NCBI GenBank assembly: GCA_934667425.1
Contig: CAKULV010000046.1
Span: 1-23,858 of the forward strand
Origin: an uncultured Kiritimatiellota bacterium
Lineage (GTDB): Bacteria; Verrucomicrobiota; Kiritimatiellia; RFP12; UBA1067
Direction: 5' to 3'
Length of the DNA stretch: 23,858 bases
The position numbers were made by a program, and so were the translations under genes. Each line of letters starts with the position of its first letter. The stretch's first letter is position 1. This document shows, one piece after another, positions 1-6,729 of the stretch. Below the pieces are notes generated by a model. It ran no database searches and was not told where the DNA came from. It was given only the letters and a program-made list of their open reading frames with translations.

Positions 1-191
1 CAGATGCAGCGCAGCGGACATCCCTTCACGAAGAACGTCGTGCGCATCCCCGGCCCGTCGTGGACGGCCATGCGCTTCAGGTCCAGCATCAGCGGCGTCT
101 TGCGCGGCCGCCCGTCCGCGCCCAGGAGCGGCGCGACGGCGAGCGACGCCGCGCCGGCAATGAAATTCCTTCGATTCAACAGTCCCGTCAT
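1..191 (-). CDS. Glycyl-radical-enzyme activating enzyme (radical SAM), N-terminal part, cut by window edge
   Basis: This is the first 63 codons of a radical-SAM activase, which would use S-adenosylmethionine and a [4Fe-4S] cluster to install the glycyl radical on a GRE. Seen: HDGPGMRTT, then FFVKGCPLRC, with Cys58 and Cys62 as the first two cysteines of CxxxCxxC; the third lies beyond the edge. The gene follows two GRE genes, 11 nt after the stop of the nearer one, so it is almost certainly their partner. The start at 191 has an AGGGAGG ribosome site five bases upstream; an in-frame ATG at 206 overlaps the upstream stop and is the alternative. Odd: the protein opens with a Tat-type leader (LLNRRNFIAGAASLAVAPLL), whereas known GRE activases are cytoplasmic and have none. 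Family assignment is firm; export is inferred from the leader only. Confidence 0.9.
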   Translation of the reverse strand, partial: MTGLLNRRNFIAGAASLAVAPLLGADGRPRKTPLMLDLKRMAVHDGPGMRTTFFVKGCPLRCI

Positions 192-202
192 CCGGTCCTC
201 CC

Positions 203-2617
203 TCATTTCAGCCGGTGGCGTTCGATGACCTCGTCCTGCCAGCGCTTCGAGAGCGCGACGAACCGCGCCGAGAAGCCGCAGACCCGCACGATCAGGTCCC
301 GGTGCCGCTCCGGGTGCCTCTGCGCGTCGAGGAGCTCCTCGACCGAGTTGCAGTTCGGCTGGATCATGTGCGCCCCCTTCCGGGCGTAGACGCGCAGGAC
401 GGCCGACATGAGGCTCTCGTTCATCGCGCTGCGGTCAAACGTCAGGTTGGCGTTGGACGCGTACAGGAGGTCGTGCGGGAACGACCCGATCGCGTTGATG
501 ACCGTCGTGATGTCGCTCTTGCAGCGGTACTCGCTCGGGCTGAACCCCTGGGCGAGCCGGTCGCCGTCGCGGCGCCCGTCGGGCGTCGCCTTCGTCTTCA
601 GCCCCCAGTACATGAACTCGCGGTACGTGTAGATCGCGAACTTGACCGGCCCGTCCTGGTCGCTTCGCATCCCCTCGACGCCTCGGGAAATGTTCTCCAT
701 CCACCACGCCATCTCGCCGTTCGTCTCGGGCGAGTTGTCGCCCCAGCTCGGCGCGGCCATCGCCCGCAGGCGCAGCTCCTCGCCGCGCGGCCCCTTCCAG
801 TTCGCGCGCACGGCCGCGAGGAGCTCGTCGAGCGTGCAGACCCTGTCCTCGAAGCAGAGACGGCGGATGGACGAGAGGCTGTCGACGACGTTGCCGAGGA
901 AGCCGAGCGTCAGGATCTTGGGGCGCGCGTTCGGCGGAAGCCCGCCGTCCGTCGTGTCGCGGCGGCTCTCGACGCCGCCCTTCAGGCACATCGTGTAGAC
1001 GGGGTGCGGGAAGACCTTCGCGTTGGCGCGTCCCCAGCGGGCGTACTCGCCGATGACGTCGCGCAGAAAGCGGATCGTGTTGCGGAAGAGGATGTCGCGG
1101 ACCTCCTCGTGGCTCTTCGCCCCGTCGATCGGGTCCAGGACGAGCCTCGCCCCCTTCGCCGCCGCGTCGTCGCGGTGGATCGTCATCTCGAGGATCTTGA
1201 GGATCGACAGGTAGTTCGCCTCGTCCACGTCCATCACCGAGTCGATGAAGCCGTTCCAGCAGCCGACGCCGACATAGGCGCGCGCGTCTTCGGCCGAGAA
1301 GCCCTCCCGCACGTACTGCGGAACGTAGCGGTCGTCGTTGAGGAGCGTGAAGACGGCGTGCCCCTCCATCAGCAGGTGGCTGATCTTCGCGAGATACGCC
1401 TCGGGCGCATTCGCCGAGATGCGGCAGTGGAGCTTCGGGAAGACGCACTTGCAGCCGAGGTGCGCGTCGAGGAACATGTCCGTGAGCTCGTTGTGCACCC
1501 AGGCGCCCTGCTCGTCGCAGCCGCCGAGCGACATCGGGATCTCCATCTCGTGGTCGGCGTAGCCGTCGAGCGTCCGGAGGCCGTCGTGGTGCAGCTCGGC
1601 CGTCAGCAGGAACTTGGCGACGAGCTCGCGCGCCTCGCCCTCCGTCAGGCGTCCGGCGGCGAGGTCGGCGCGGTAGAGGTCGATGAAGTAGCAGTCGGGC
1701 CGCCCCAGCGAGAACTGGTCCGTCCCGTCGACGTACCCGAGGACCTCGCGCACGAACCACAGCGTGTTCAGCCCCTCGTAGAACGTGCGCGGCGGCTCCC
1801 ACGGACAGCGCGCGGCCGACTCGGCGATGCGTTTCAGGTACCGACGCTCCCGTTCCGGCAGGGGCGCTCGCCCCCCGTCCGCCAGTCTCCTCTTCGCCTC
1901 TTCGCAGAACGCGAGCTGGACGGCGCGTACCGTGTCGAGCCCGACCAATGCAGTCTCCAGCTCCTTGCGCCCGAGCGGGTCGTCCGCCGGGCATTCCGCC
2001 AGCGCGGCCGCGACCTCGGCCCGCACGCCGCCGAACCCCTTCCGCAGGACTGTCCGGAACGGCGGCACGTGGTGCATGTCGTCGACGAAAGGCCCGCAGC
2101 AGAGCACAAGCGTCAGACGGCTTCGCGCGGACTGCAGGGAGAACGCCTCGTCCGGGATGAGGCCGCGCTCCCTGTAGAACCGTGCGCAGATGCGGTTCAC
2201 GTGCCGGCCCGGGACGGTCCTGCTGCTGTGCGTCCAGCCGCCGTTGCAGCCAAGCTCGAAGTAGAACGGCGACGACCTGAAGAGGAACGGCTGCACGTGC
2301 CGGCGCACGCTCAGATACTGCTCGCGCCGGACGTCGAGCGCGTCGAAGCCGGGATGCGCCGCCGCCCAGGCGTCCAGGTCGCGCCCGATCGCCGCGACGC
2401 TGTTCGTCTGGCGCGGGTCCTTGCACGCCTGGTGGCACTCGTCGGGATAGAACGCGCGCAGCTCCCGGCGGAAGTCCGCGAGGTCCAGCGCGGCGAAGTC
2501 GCGCTCGTGCGCCGCGCACGGCCCGCCGTCCGCCAGGGAGAACATGACGGCGGCGATCGACGCCGCGCCGGCGATGAATGACTTTCGAGTAACCTCGCCC
2601 ATCTTTCCTTTCTTCAT
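203..2617 (-). CDS. Pyruvate-formate-lyase-like glycyl-radical enzyme with Tat-like leader (GRE1)
   Basis: An 804-residue GRE, close to the usual 780-850. The PFL domain fills most of the protein. The glycyl-radical motif RVCGFSARF puts the radical at Gly781, 23 residues from the C-terminus, as is usual. The thiyl cysteine is probably Cys453 in YVGVGCWNGF. Diol-dehydratase-type GREs have GCxE here; this protein has Asn in place of the Glu, so a standard dehydratase reaction is doubtful and the substrate is unknown. The start at 2617 overlaps the upstream stop (ATGA) and has GGAGGAG eight bases ahead; ATG 2602 is possible. The N-terminus TRKSFIAGAASIAAVMFSLA resembles a Tat or Sec leader, with Arg-Lys rather than Arg-Arg. 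It lies between GRE2 and the activase in one operon. The radical-enzyme family is certain; substrate and cellular location are not. Confidence 0.93.
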   Translation of the reverse strand: MKKGKMGEVTRKSFIAGAASIAAVMFSLADGGPCAAHERDFAALDLADFRRELRAFYPDECHQACKDPRQTNSVAAIGRDLDAWAAAHPGFDALDVRREQYLSVRRHVQPFLFRSSPFYFELGCNGGWTHSSRTVPGRHVNRICARFYRERGLIPDEAFSLQSARSRLTLVLCCGPFVDDMHHVPPFRTVLRKGFGGVRAEVAAALAECPADDPLGRKELETALVGLDTVRAVQLAFCEEAKRRLADGGRAPLPERERRYLKRIAESAARCPWEPPRTFYEGLNTLWFVREVLGYVDGTDQFSLGRPDCYFIDLYRADLAAGRLTEGEARELVAKFLLTAELHHDGLRTLDGYADHEMEIPMSLGGCDEQGAWVHNELTDMFLDAHLGCKCVFPKLHCRISANAPEAYLAKISHLLMEGHAVFTLLNDDRYVPQYVREGFSAEDARAYVGVGCWNGFIDSVMDVDEANYLSILKILEMTIHRDDAAAKGARLVLDPIDGAKSHEEVRDILFRNTIRFLRDVIGEYARWGRANAKVFPHPVYTMCLKGGVESRRDTTDGGLPPNARPKILTLGFLGNVVDSLSSIRRLCFEDRVCTLDELLAAVRANWKGPRGEELRLRAMAAPSWGDNSPETNGEMAWWMENISRGVEGMRSDQDGPVKFAIYTYREFMYWGLKTKATPDGRRDGDRLAQGFSPSEYRCKSDITTVINAIGSFPHDLLYASNANLTFDRSAMNESLMSAVLRVYARKGAHMIQPNCNSVEELLDAQRHPERHRDLIVRVCGFSARFVALSKRWQDEVIERHRLK

Positions 2618-4905
2618 CTTGCCATCTCCTCCGCCCGGCGGATGTAGGCGTCCTGCTCCTTCTTCGGCAGGTCGTTCCAACGCACGTTCCACCCGCAGAC
2701 GCGCACCTGCAGGTTCTCGTACCGCTCCGGGTGCGCCTGCGCGTCCCGCAGCTCCGCCACGTCGAAGACGTTGAACTGGATCAGGGCGCCGCCCTGCGCG
2801 AAGAAGGTCCGCACCAGCGTCTCCATCGCGTCCAGCCCCTTCTCGCCGGAGACCGTGTAGGGCAGGAGCATCACGTCCAGCGGGAAGTCCCCCGGCCAGT
2901 CGCGCGAGTCGAGCGCGCCGAGCGTGAGGACGAGCGCGGTCGCGCCCTCGCGGTCGGCGCCGACGGCGGGGGAGAGGTTCTTCGAGACCTCGTCGCCCGC
3001 CTTGCGCCCGTCCGGCGTCGCGCCGAGGCGCTCGCCCTGGCAGACGAACTGCCGCGCGCAGTGGCCGCTCAGGCCGAAGCGACCGCCGCGCGAGTTGGGC
3101 TTGCCGTTGACGGCGCGCGCAAGCGCCTTGCCGAGCCGCGCGGCCAGGGCGTTCGCCTCCGGGTCGTTCGCGCCCCACTTGCGCGGCGCGCGCTGCATCC
3201 GGAGGCGCAGGTCCTCGCGGCCCGCCCAGTCCTTCGCCATGAGACGGCCAAGCGCCGCGAGCGTCATCTCGCGCCGCTCGTAGACGATCTCCCGGACCGC
3301 GAGGAGCGCGTCGACCGCCGTCCCGAAGCCGACCGTCAGGATGCGCGTGTGGTTGCCGCGCGACGCGCCGTTGGCGAAGGCGTCCCGGCCCGTCTTCACC
3401 GCGTTCTCGACCGCCAGCGTCGCCAGGTTCGCGGGGTTCACGTCGTCGAGGTGCCGCTCGAACGCGGCGGCGATGTCCATCGCCTCCTCCAGCGTCGCGA
3501 CGACGGCCGCCGTGTACGCGCGCTCGAACGCCGCGAAGTCCTCCGCCGCAAAGTCGCCGCGCGCGGCGCCGGCCAGCAGGTCCGAGACCGGCTTGACGAG
3601 GCTCACGTAGCCGACGCCCGTGTCGTTCGCGCCTTCGGGAACGCAGAACTCGTAGCAGCCCTTCGTGTAGAAGCGCCGCGCCTCGTCCTCCGTGTAGCCG
3701 CAGTGCGTCAGGATGCGGCGGATCGGCTCCTCGCCGCAGAACGCGACCGACCGGTGGCGGCGCGCCATGTCGAGCGCCTTGCGCAGGATCGCCGGCGGCG
3801 TGTTGCGCGCGATCTTGAGGTGGAACTTCGGCGAGGGCTGGGCGTAGTCGTCAAGGACGTCGAGGATGATCTCGGAAAGGGGATTGTACTCCGTCGTGCC
3901 GTCCGCCTTCGTGCCGCCCAGCGTCGCGGGCTGCCCCCAGTAGTTGTCGATCGAGCCCCACTGCCAGAGGAAGTGGCGGAACTGCTCGCGGAACTCCGCC
4001 TCCGTCGTCCGCCCGGCGGCGAGATCGGCCCGGTAGAGGGGCCAGAGGACGACGTCGAGGATGGAGAGGCTGCGGCACTGGACGACGTCGAGGTGCTCGC
4101 TGCAGACGAAGTAGAGGTAGATGAACATGAGCGCGTCGTAGGCCGTCTGCGGTGGCCCCGCGCGCAGGCGCCTCAGGCAGTCGACCTGACTGCGCAGCCG
4201 CGGGGACCTGCCGTCGTCGTGCGCCGCGCCGTAGGCGACGAAGCGGTCCAGGAGCCGGAGCGTCGCCTCGGAGACGATCCCGACGGCACGATAACGCGGC
4301 CCGTCTCTCCAATGTTCCCGCAAACGGCGGTCGAGTCCAGGAAATCCGAGCGCGAGGATCTGCTCCCATTCCGGCACCGAGTGGTCGAAGTCCTTCCAGA
4401 ACGTCCACTTGCCCGTCCGGTTGCCCTCGTCCATACGCCGCCGCTCGTCCGGGTTGAAGCGCGCGAATATCTCGGCATCGCGGCAGCTGACGACGGGCGA
4501 AAGCGGGCGCGCATGGCGGTCCCAGACGGCGAACGCCGGGAACCAGTCGTGCGGCGACATCCCGATGGCAAGGCTGTCGCACAGCCAGGCGTAGAGCGTC
4601 GCCTTGACGACGCACCACGGCTCCGACGCCTCCAGCCGCTTCGCCTCCGCGAGGACAAACGCGCGCGCGGTCGCCGCGTCCACGCCCGTCGTCGCGTCCG
4701 TCACGTCCGTCCGCCACTTCCACTCGACGTAGCGCGCGGCGTTCGTGAGTGTTGAGACGGGCGGCGCCGGCGGCGGCTTCGGCATCCACGGCTCACCGCG
4801 CCCGAACGCGGCGGACGACAGGCCTACCGCGACAAAAGTCCCAGACGCAACAAGAATTCCGCACAGGATTCTCATCCGTGCAGGGCTGGCAGAAGCGCTC
4901 TTCAT
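2614..4905 (-). CDS. Pyruvate-formate-lyase-like glycyl-radical enzyme with N-terminal signal (GRE2)
   Basis: First gene of the operon, 763 residues from ATG 4905. The glycyl-radical motif RVCGWNVRW places Gly738 25 residues from the C-terminus. The candidate thiyl cysteine is Cys417 in YTKGCYEFC, with the Glu typical of GCxE dehydratase or lyase GREs. It therefore differs from GRE1 (GCWN), and the two probably act on different substrates or as unequal partners. The N-terminus has a basic start followed by MRILCGILVASGTFVAVGLSSAAFG, a Sec-type signal peptide, then a Pro-rich linker. ATG 4938 would add 11 residues, but the TATAAT box lies within that stretch, so 4905 is preferred, or the Met 10 codons further in. 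With transcription starting about seven bases after the -10 box, the mRNA would be nearly leaderless. The substrate cannot be read from sequence. Confidence 0.92.
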   Translation of the reverse strand: MKSASASPARMRILCGILVASGTFVAVGLSSAAFGRGEPWMPKPPPAPPVSTLTNAARYVEWKWRTDVTDATTGVDAATARAFVLAEAKRLEASEPWCVVKATLYAWLCDSLAIGMSPHDWFPAFAVWDRHARPLSPVVSCRDAEIFARFNPDERRRMDEGNRTGKWTFWKDFDHSVPEWEQILALGFPGLDRRLREHWRDGPRYRAVGIVSEATLRLLDRFVAYGAAHDDGRSPRLRSQVDCLRRLRAGPPQTAYDALMFIYLYFVCSEHLDVVQCRSLSILDVVLWPLYRADLAAGRTTEAEFREQFRHFLWQWGSIDNYWGQPATLGGTKADGTTEYNPLSEIILDVLDDYAQPSPKFHLKIARNTPPAILRKALDMARRHRSVAFCGEEPIRRILTHCGYTEDEARRFYTKGCYEFCVPEGANDTGVGYVSLVKPVSDLLAGAARGDFAAEDFAAFERAYTAAVVATLEEAMDIAAAFERHLDDVNPANLATLAVENAVKTGRDAFANGASRGNHTRILTVGFGTAVDALLAVREIVYERREMTLAALGRLMAKDWAGREDLRLRMQRAPRKWGANDPEANALAARLGKALARAVNGKPNSRGGRFGLSGHCARQFVCQGERLGATPDGRKAGDEVSKNLSPAVGADREGATALVLTLGALDSRDWPGDFPLDVMLLPYTVSGEKGLDAMETLVRTFFAQGGALIQFNVFDVAELRDAQAHPERYENLQVRVCGWNVRWNDLPKKEQDAYIRRAEEMAR

Positions 4906-4912
4906 GCATGAA

Positions 4913-4921
4913 ATTATACCA
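4913..4921 (-). promoter_or_regulatory. Extended -10 promoter of the GRE operon
   Basis: The minus strand reads TGGTATAAT, a perfect TGn-TATAAT extended -10, ending seven bases before the ATG at 4905. No good -35 hexamer is found 16-18 bases upstream, which fits an extended -10 promoter. The predicted transcript starts at or next to the start codon. Confidence 0.6.
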
Positions 4922-4956
4922 TAAAATTCCGACAACACCGCCCGAACGGCAAATAG

Positions 4957-4968
4957 CCGTATATACGG
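4957..4968. promoter_or_regulatory. 12-bp palindrome, possible operator upstream of the GRE promoter
   Basis: CCGTATATACGG is a perfect palindrome about 38 bases upstream of the -10 box of the GRE operon, in the 139-bp gap before the ATPase gene's stop. Position and symmetry suit a dimeric regulator. It could also be chance or part of an ATPase-transcript 3' end, although no T-run follows it on the minus strand. Confidence 0.35.
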
Positions 4969-5044
4969 GATGGCCGGTTGCGGAGCTGACGCGCGAAGCG
5001 GTCTCTGAAGGACTTTTCATATGCATGGTTGCTTGCCCCCCATC

Positions 5045-6370
5045 TCACATGTCGGCCAGCGAAAGGCACGACATGACATGCCGTCCTGTGCGCAAATCAG
5101 GATTCTTGGCAAAGAAGTTCGATACCTTCGTTTCCAGTCCAACCGAACTGAAACGCCCCGCATCCGTCTTGACCTCGAAGAAATCAAGATTCCCCGTAAA
5201 TTCGTTTTCGCAAACGAGATCTATTTCGTTTTCTCCCTTCCGATCCCACCAGCCGCCTATTCGCGTGTATCGACCTTCTTCCAGGAATTTCATCTTGAAA
5301 TACCGCTCAAGCGCGAAGCCGGCGAATGCGTCGAAATCGCGATCGACAACCGTCCGCACAGCTGCGAACTGCTTCTGTGCCAGCAAGTGCTGATACTTTA
5401 GGACGAAACGAAACCAGAATCGGAAAAATTCATCGTCGATCCGATAGTGAAAGTTTCTCGTCGCAGAGCGTTCCCGGTACGGTTGAATCTTCTTTACAAA
5501 CGAATATACATTCTCAAGCTTCGTCAGCTGTCCACCGACCTCCACCCCGATGACATTCCGAATCTCGGCATACGAAGTCCGCCCGGAGGCTATGCCCGAC
5601 AGAATCGAAAAATAGACACCACAATCCTTGCCAAACTCCTCGCCTAAGGCAACAAGCCCCTCGTCCACGTAGGAAGAACTGATTCCGAAAACGGTCTCCA
5701 ACATCGCCTTGCGTGTTAGCGCATCGTTATCGACAAATATCTCAACGTAGCGCGCAACTCCACCAGTCATGGCCCAAAGGGCCAAAAGATCACGATTTGA
5801 GCCTTGCGGATTCAACTGGCGAAAGACATCCTTCAATAGAGATGTCGTAAAAGGCATAAGTTCAATCTTTCCAGTGTTACGTCCGTAGAGAGGTTCATTC
5901 TTGTCAAAGAAAATGCGGTTCATCATACGATCAACACTGCCACACACCACAAGGTTCAAATGAGCCTTCTTATGCAGACGATCCCAGATTCCCTGTAGGT
6001 CGCTGAAGACCGCCGGATTAATCCTGTCGAACTCCTGAAACTCGTCGATGACAAGCGTCAGCGGCGTATCGATCGAGTAAAGCATCAATGCCTCGAAAAG
6101 TTGAGCAAAACGTTCAGCCCTACCCAGAATAGGCCGCGTCAAGACTTTTGATGCCTCTTCCTGAAGCAACTGACAAAGATCCATTTCAGCCCTTCTCGTC
6201 AACAGAAAATACAGATAGACACCATTGCCATCATTAAGTGCTTTCTCAACCAGCTCCGTTTTGCCCACACGGCGTCGCCCCGAGATGACGGTAAATCGAG
6301 ACTCTTTCTGAGATTTCGCACGAATTCGTCTCAATTCAGCCAGTTCGTCCTTTCGTCCTACAAAATCCAT
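5045..6370 (-). CDS. AAA-type ATPase with C-terminal DUF234 nuclease-like domain
   Basis: 441 residues. The N-terminal P-loop ATPase has the Walker A motif GRRRVGKT at 31-38 and Walker B LTLVIDEF at 104-111, in the pattern of the archaeal-type ATPase family (PF01637). A winged-helix-like middle region follows (sequence after about residue 220: GISSSYVDEGLVALGEE). The C-terminal part carries NEID (Asp384) and FFEVK (Glu399, Lys401), spaced like a PD-(D/E)xK nuclease core and typical of DUF234. These proteins are common in anaerobes and variable regions; their function is not established. The start is supported by CGGAGG seven bases upstream. Its codons are clearly AT-richer than those of the GRE genes. 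It has its own promoter and follows the methyltransferase on the same strand after a 359-bp gap, so a role in the restriction island is possible but unproven. Confidence 0.88.
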   Translation of the reverse strand: MDFVGRKDELAELRRIRAKSQKESRFTVISGRRRVGKTELVEKALNDGNGVYLYFLLTRRAEMDLCQLLQEEASKVLTRPILGRAERFAQLFEALMLYSIDTPLTLVIDEFQEFDRINPAVFSDLQGIWDRLHKKAHLNLVVCGSVDRMMNRIFFDKNEPLYGRNTGKIELMPFTTSLLKDVFRQLNPQGSNRDLLALWAMTGGVARYVEIFVDNDALTRKAMLETVFGISSSYVDEGLVALGEEFGKDCGVYFSILSGIASGRTSYAEIRNVIGVEVGGQLTKLENVYSFVKKIQPYRERSATRNFHYRIDDEFFRFWFRFVLKYQHLLAQKQFAAVRTVVDRDFDAFAGFALERYFKMKFLEEGRYTRIGGWWDRKGENEIDLVCENEFTGNLDFFEVKTDAGRFSSVGLETKVSNFFAKNPDLRTGRHVMSCLSLADM

Positions 6371-6383
6371 TCATAAACCTCCG

Positions 6384-6413
6384 TTTGCCATACAGTTGTT
6401 TGCCATACAGTTG
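6384..6413. repeat. Tandem 15-bp repeat in the ATPase leader
   Basis: Two perfect head-to-tail copies of TTTGCCATACAGTTG (CAACTGTATGGCAAA on the mRNA strand), with a degraded third copy (TTTG, then TTTTGCCGTATTG) running to about 6430. The repeats lie between the predicted -10 box and the ribosome site of the ATPase gene, so copy number would change leader length. Confidence 0.85.
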
Positions 6414-6426
6414 TTTGTTTTGCCGT

Positions 6427-6435
6427 ATTGTATCA
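6427..6435 (-). promoter_or_regulatory. Extended -10 promoter of the ATPase gene
   Basis: The minus strand reads TGATACAAT, a TGn extended -10 with one change from TATAAT. The surrounding TTGTGATACAATACG is almost identical to the promoter at 15484-15498 (TTGTGATATAATACG). No clear -35 is present. It lies about 57 bases upstream of the ATPase start. Confidence 0.5.
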
Positions 6436-6729
6436 CAAACATGACTTTTCTGACATTCCCCAATAATAAACATAGAAAAGGCAGTTGAAGTTCACATGGA
6501 TCTGTATAATCGCACACGGGGCCTTTCGGGCGACACGGGCGAAGACGGCGGCGTTTGAAGCCACATTCGCCCATGCCGCGTTATCTGTCCACCGCCACGT
6601 TCGGCAAGCCGCCATCGGCTCTTCCCCGAAAAGTGTGACGGAAGGTTGCTTGCCTCCGTCCTGCAAAATCCATTCGCAAGCCCTATACTTGGGCTTCTCT
6701 TTCAGTGTGTGGAAGTGGTTTGACAATGC
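6436..6729. other. Gene-free block between methyltransferase and ATPase, possible dispersed repeat
   Basis: About 290 bases with no supported gene. A minus-strand frame stays open for 97 codons from a TTG at 6726, but it has no ribosome site and its peptide (rich in W, R, A and C, e.g. RTWRWTDNAAWANVASNAAV) looks like translated non-coding DNA. A short hairpin GACGGA...TCCGTC (6637-6642 with 6655-6660) lies inside but has no T-run. GC is higher than in the flanking genes. It resembles an inserted repeat unit rather than a gene; this is judgement from composition, not a match. Confidence 0.4.

Noticed and set aside
2618..3178. Upstream extension of the GRE1 frame to 991 codons
   Set aside because: The extra part overlaps the GRE2 coding region and is Arg/Gly/Ala-rich nonsense; the ATGA overlap start with its ribosome site explains the real N-terminus.
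215..4755. Long plus-strand open frames opposite the GRE genes (788 and 674 codons)
   Set aside because: They are shadows of GC-rich codon bias; the translations are Arg/Val/Asp-rich with no motif, whereas the minus-strand frames carry full GRE signatures.
6433..6726. A 97-codon minus-strand open frame after the methyltransferase
   Set aside because: Starts from TTG without a ribosome site and has biased composition; recorded as an unexplained block rather than a gene.
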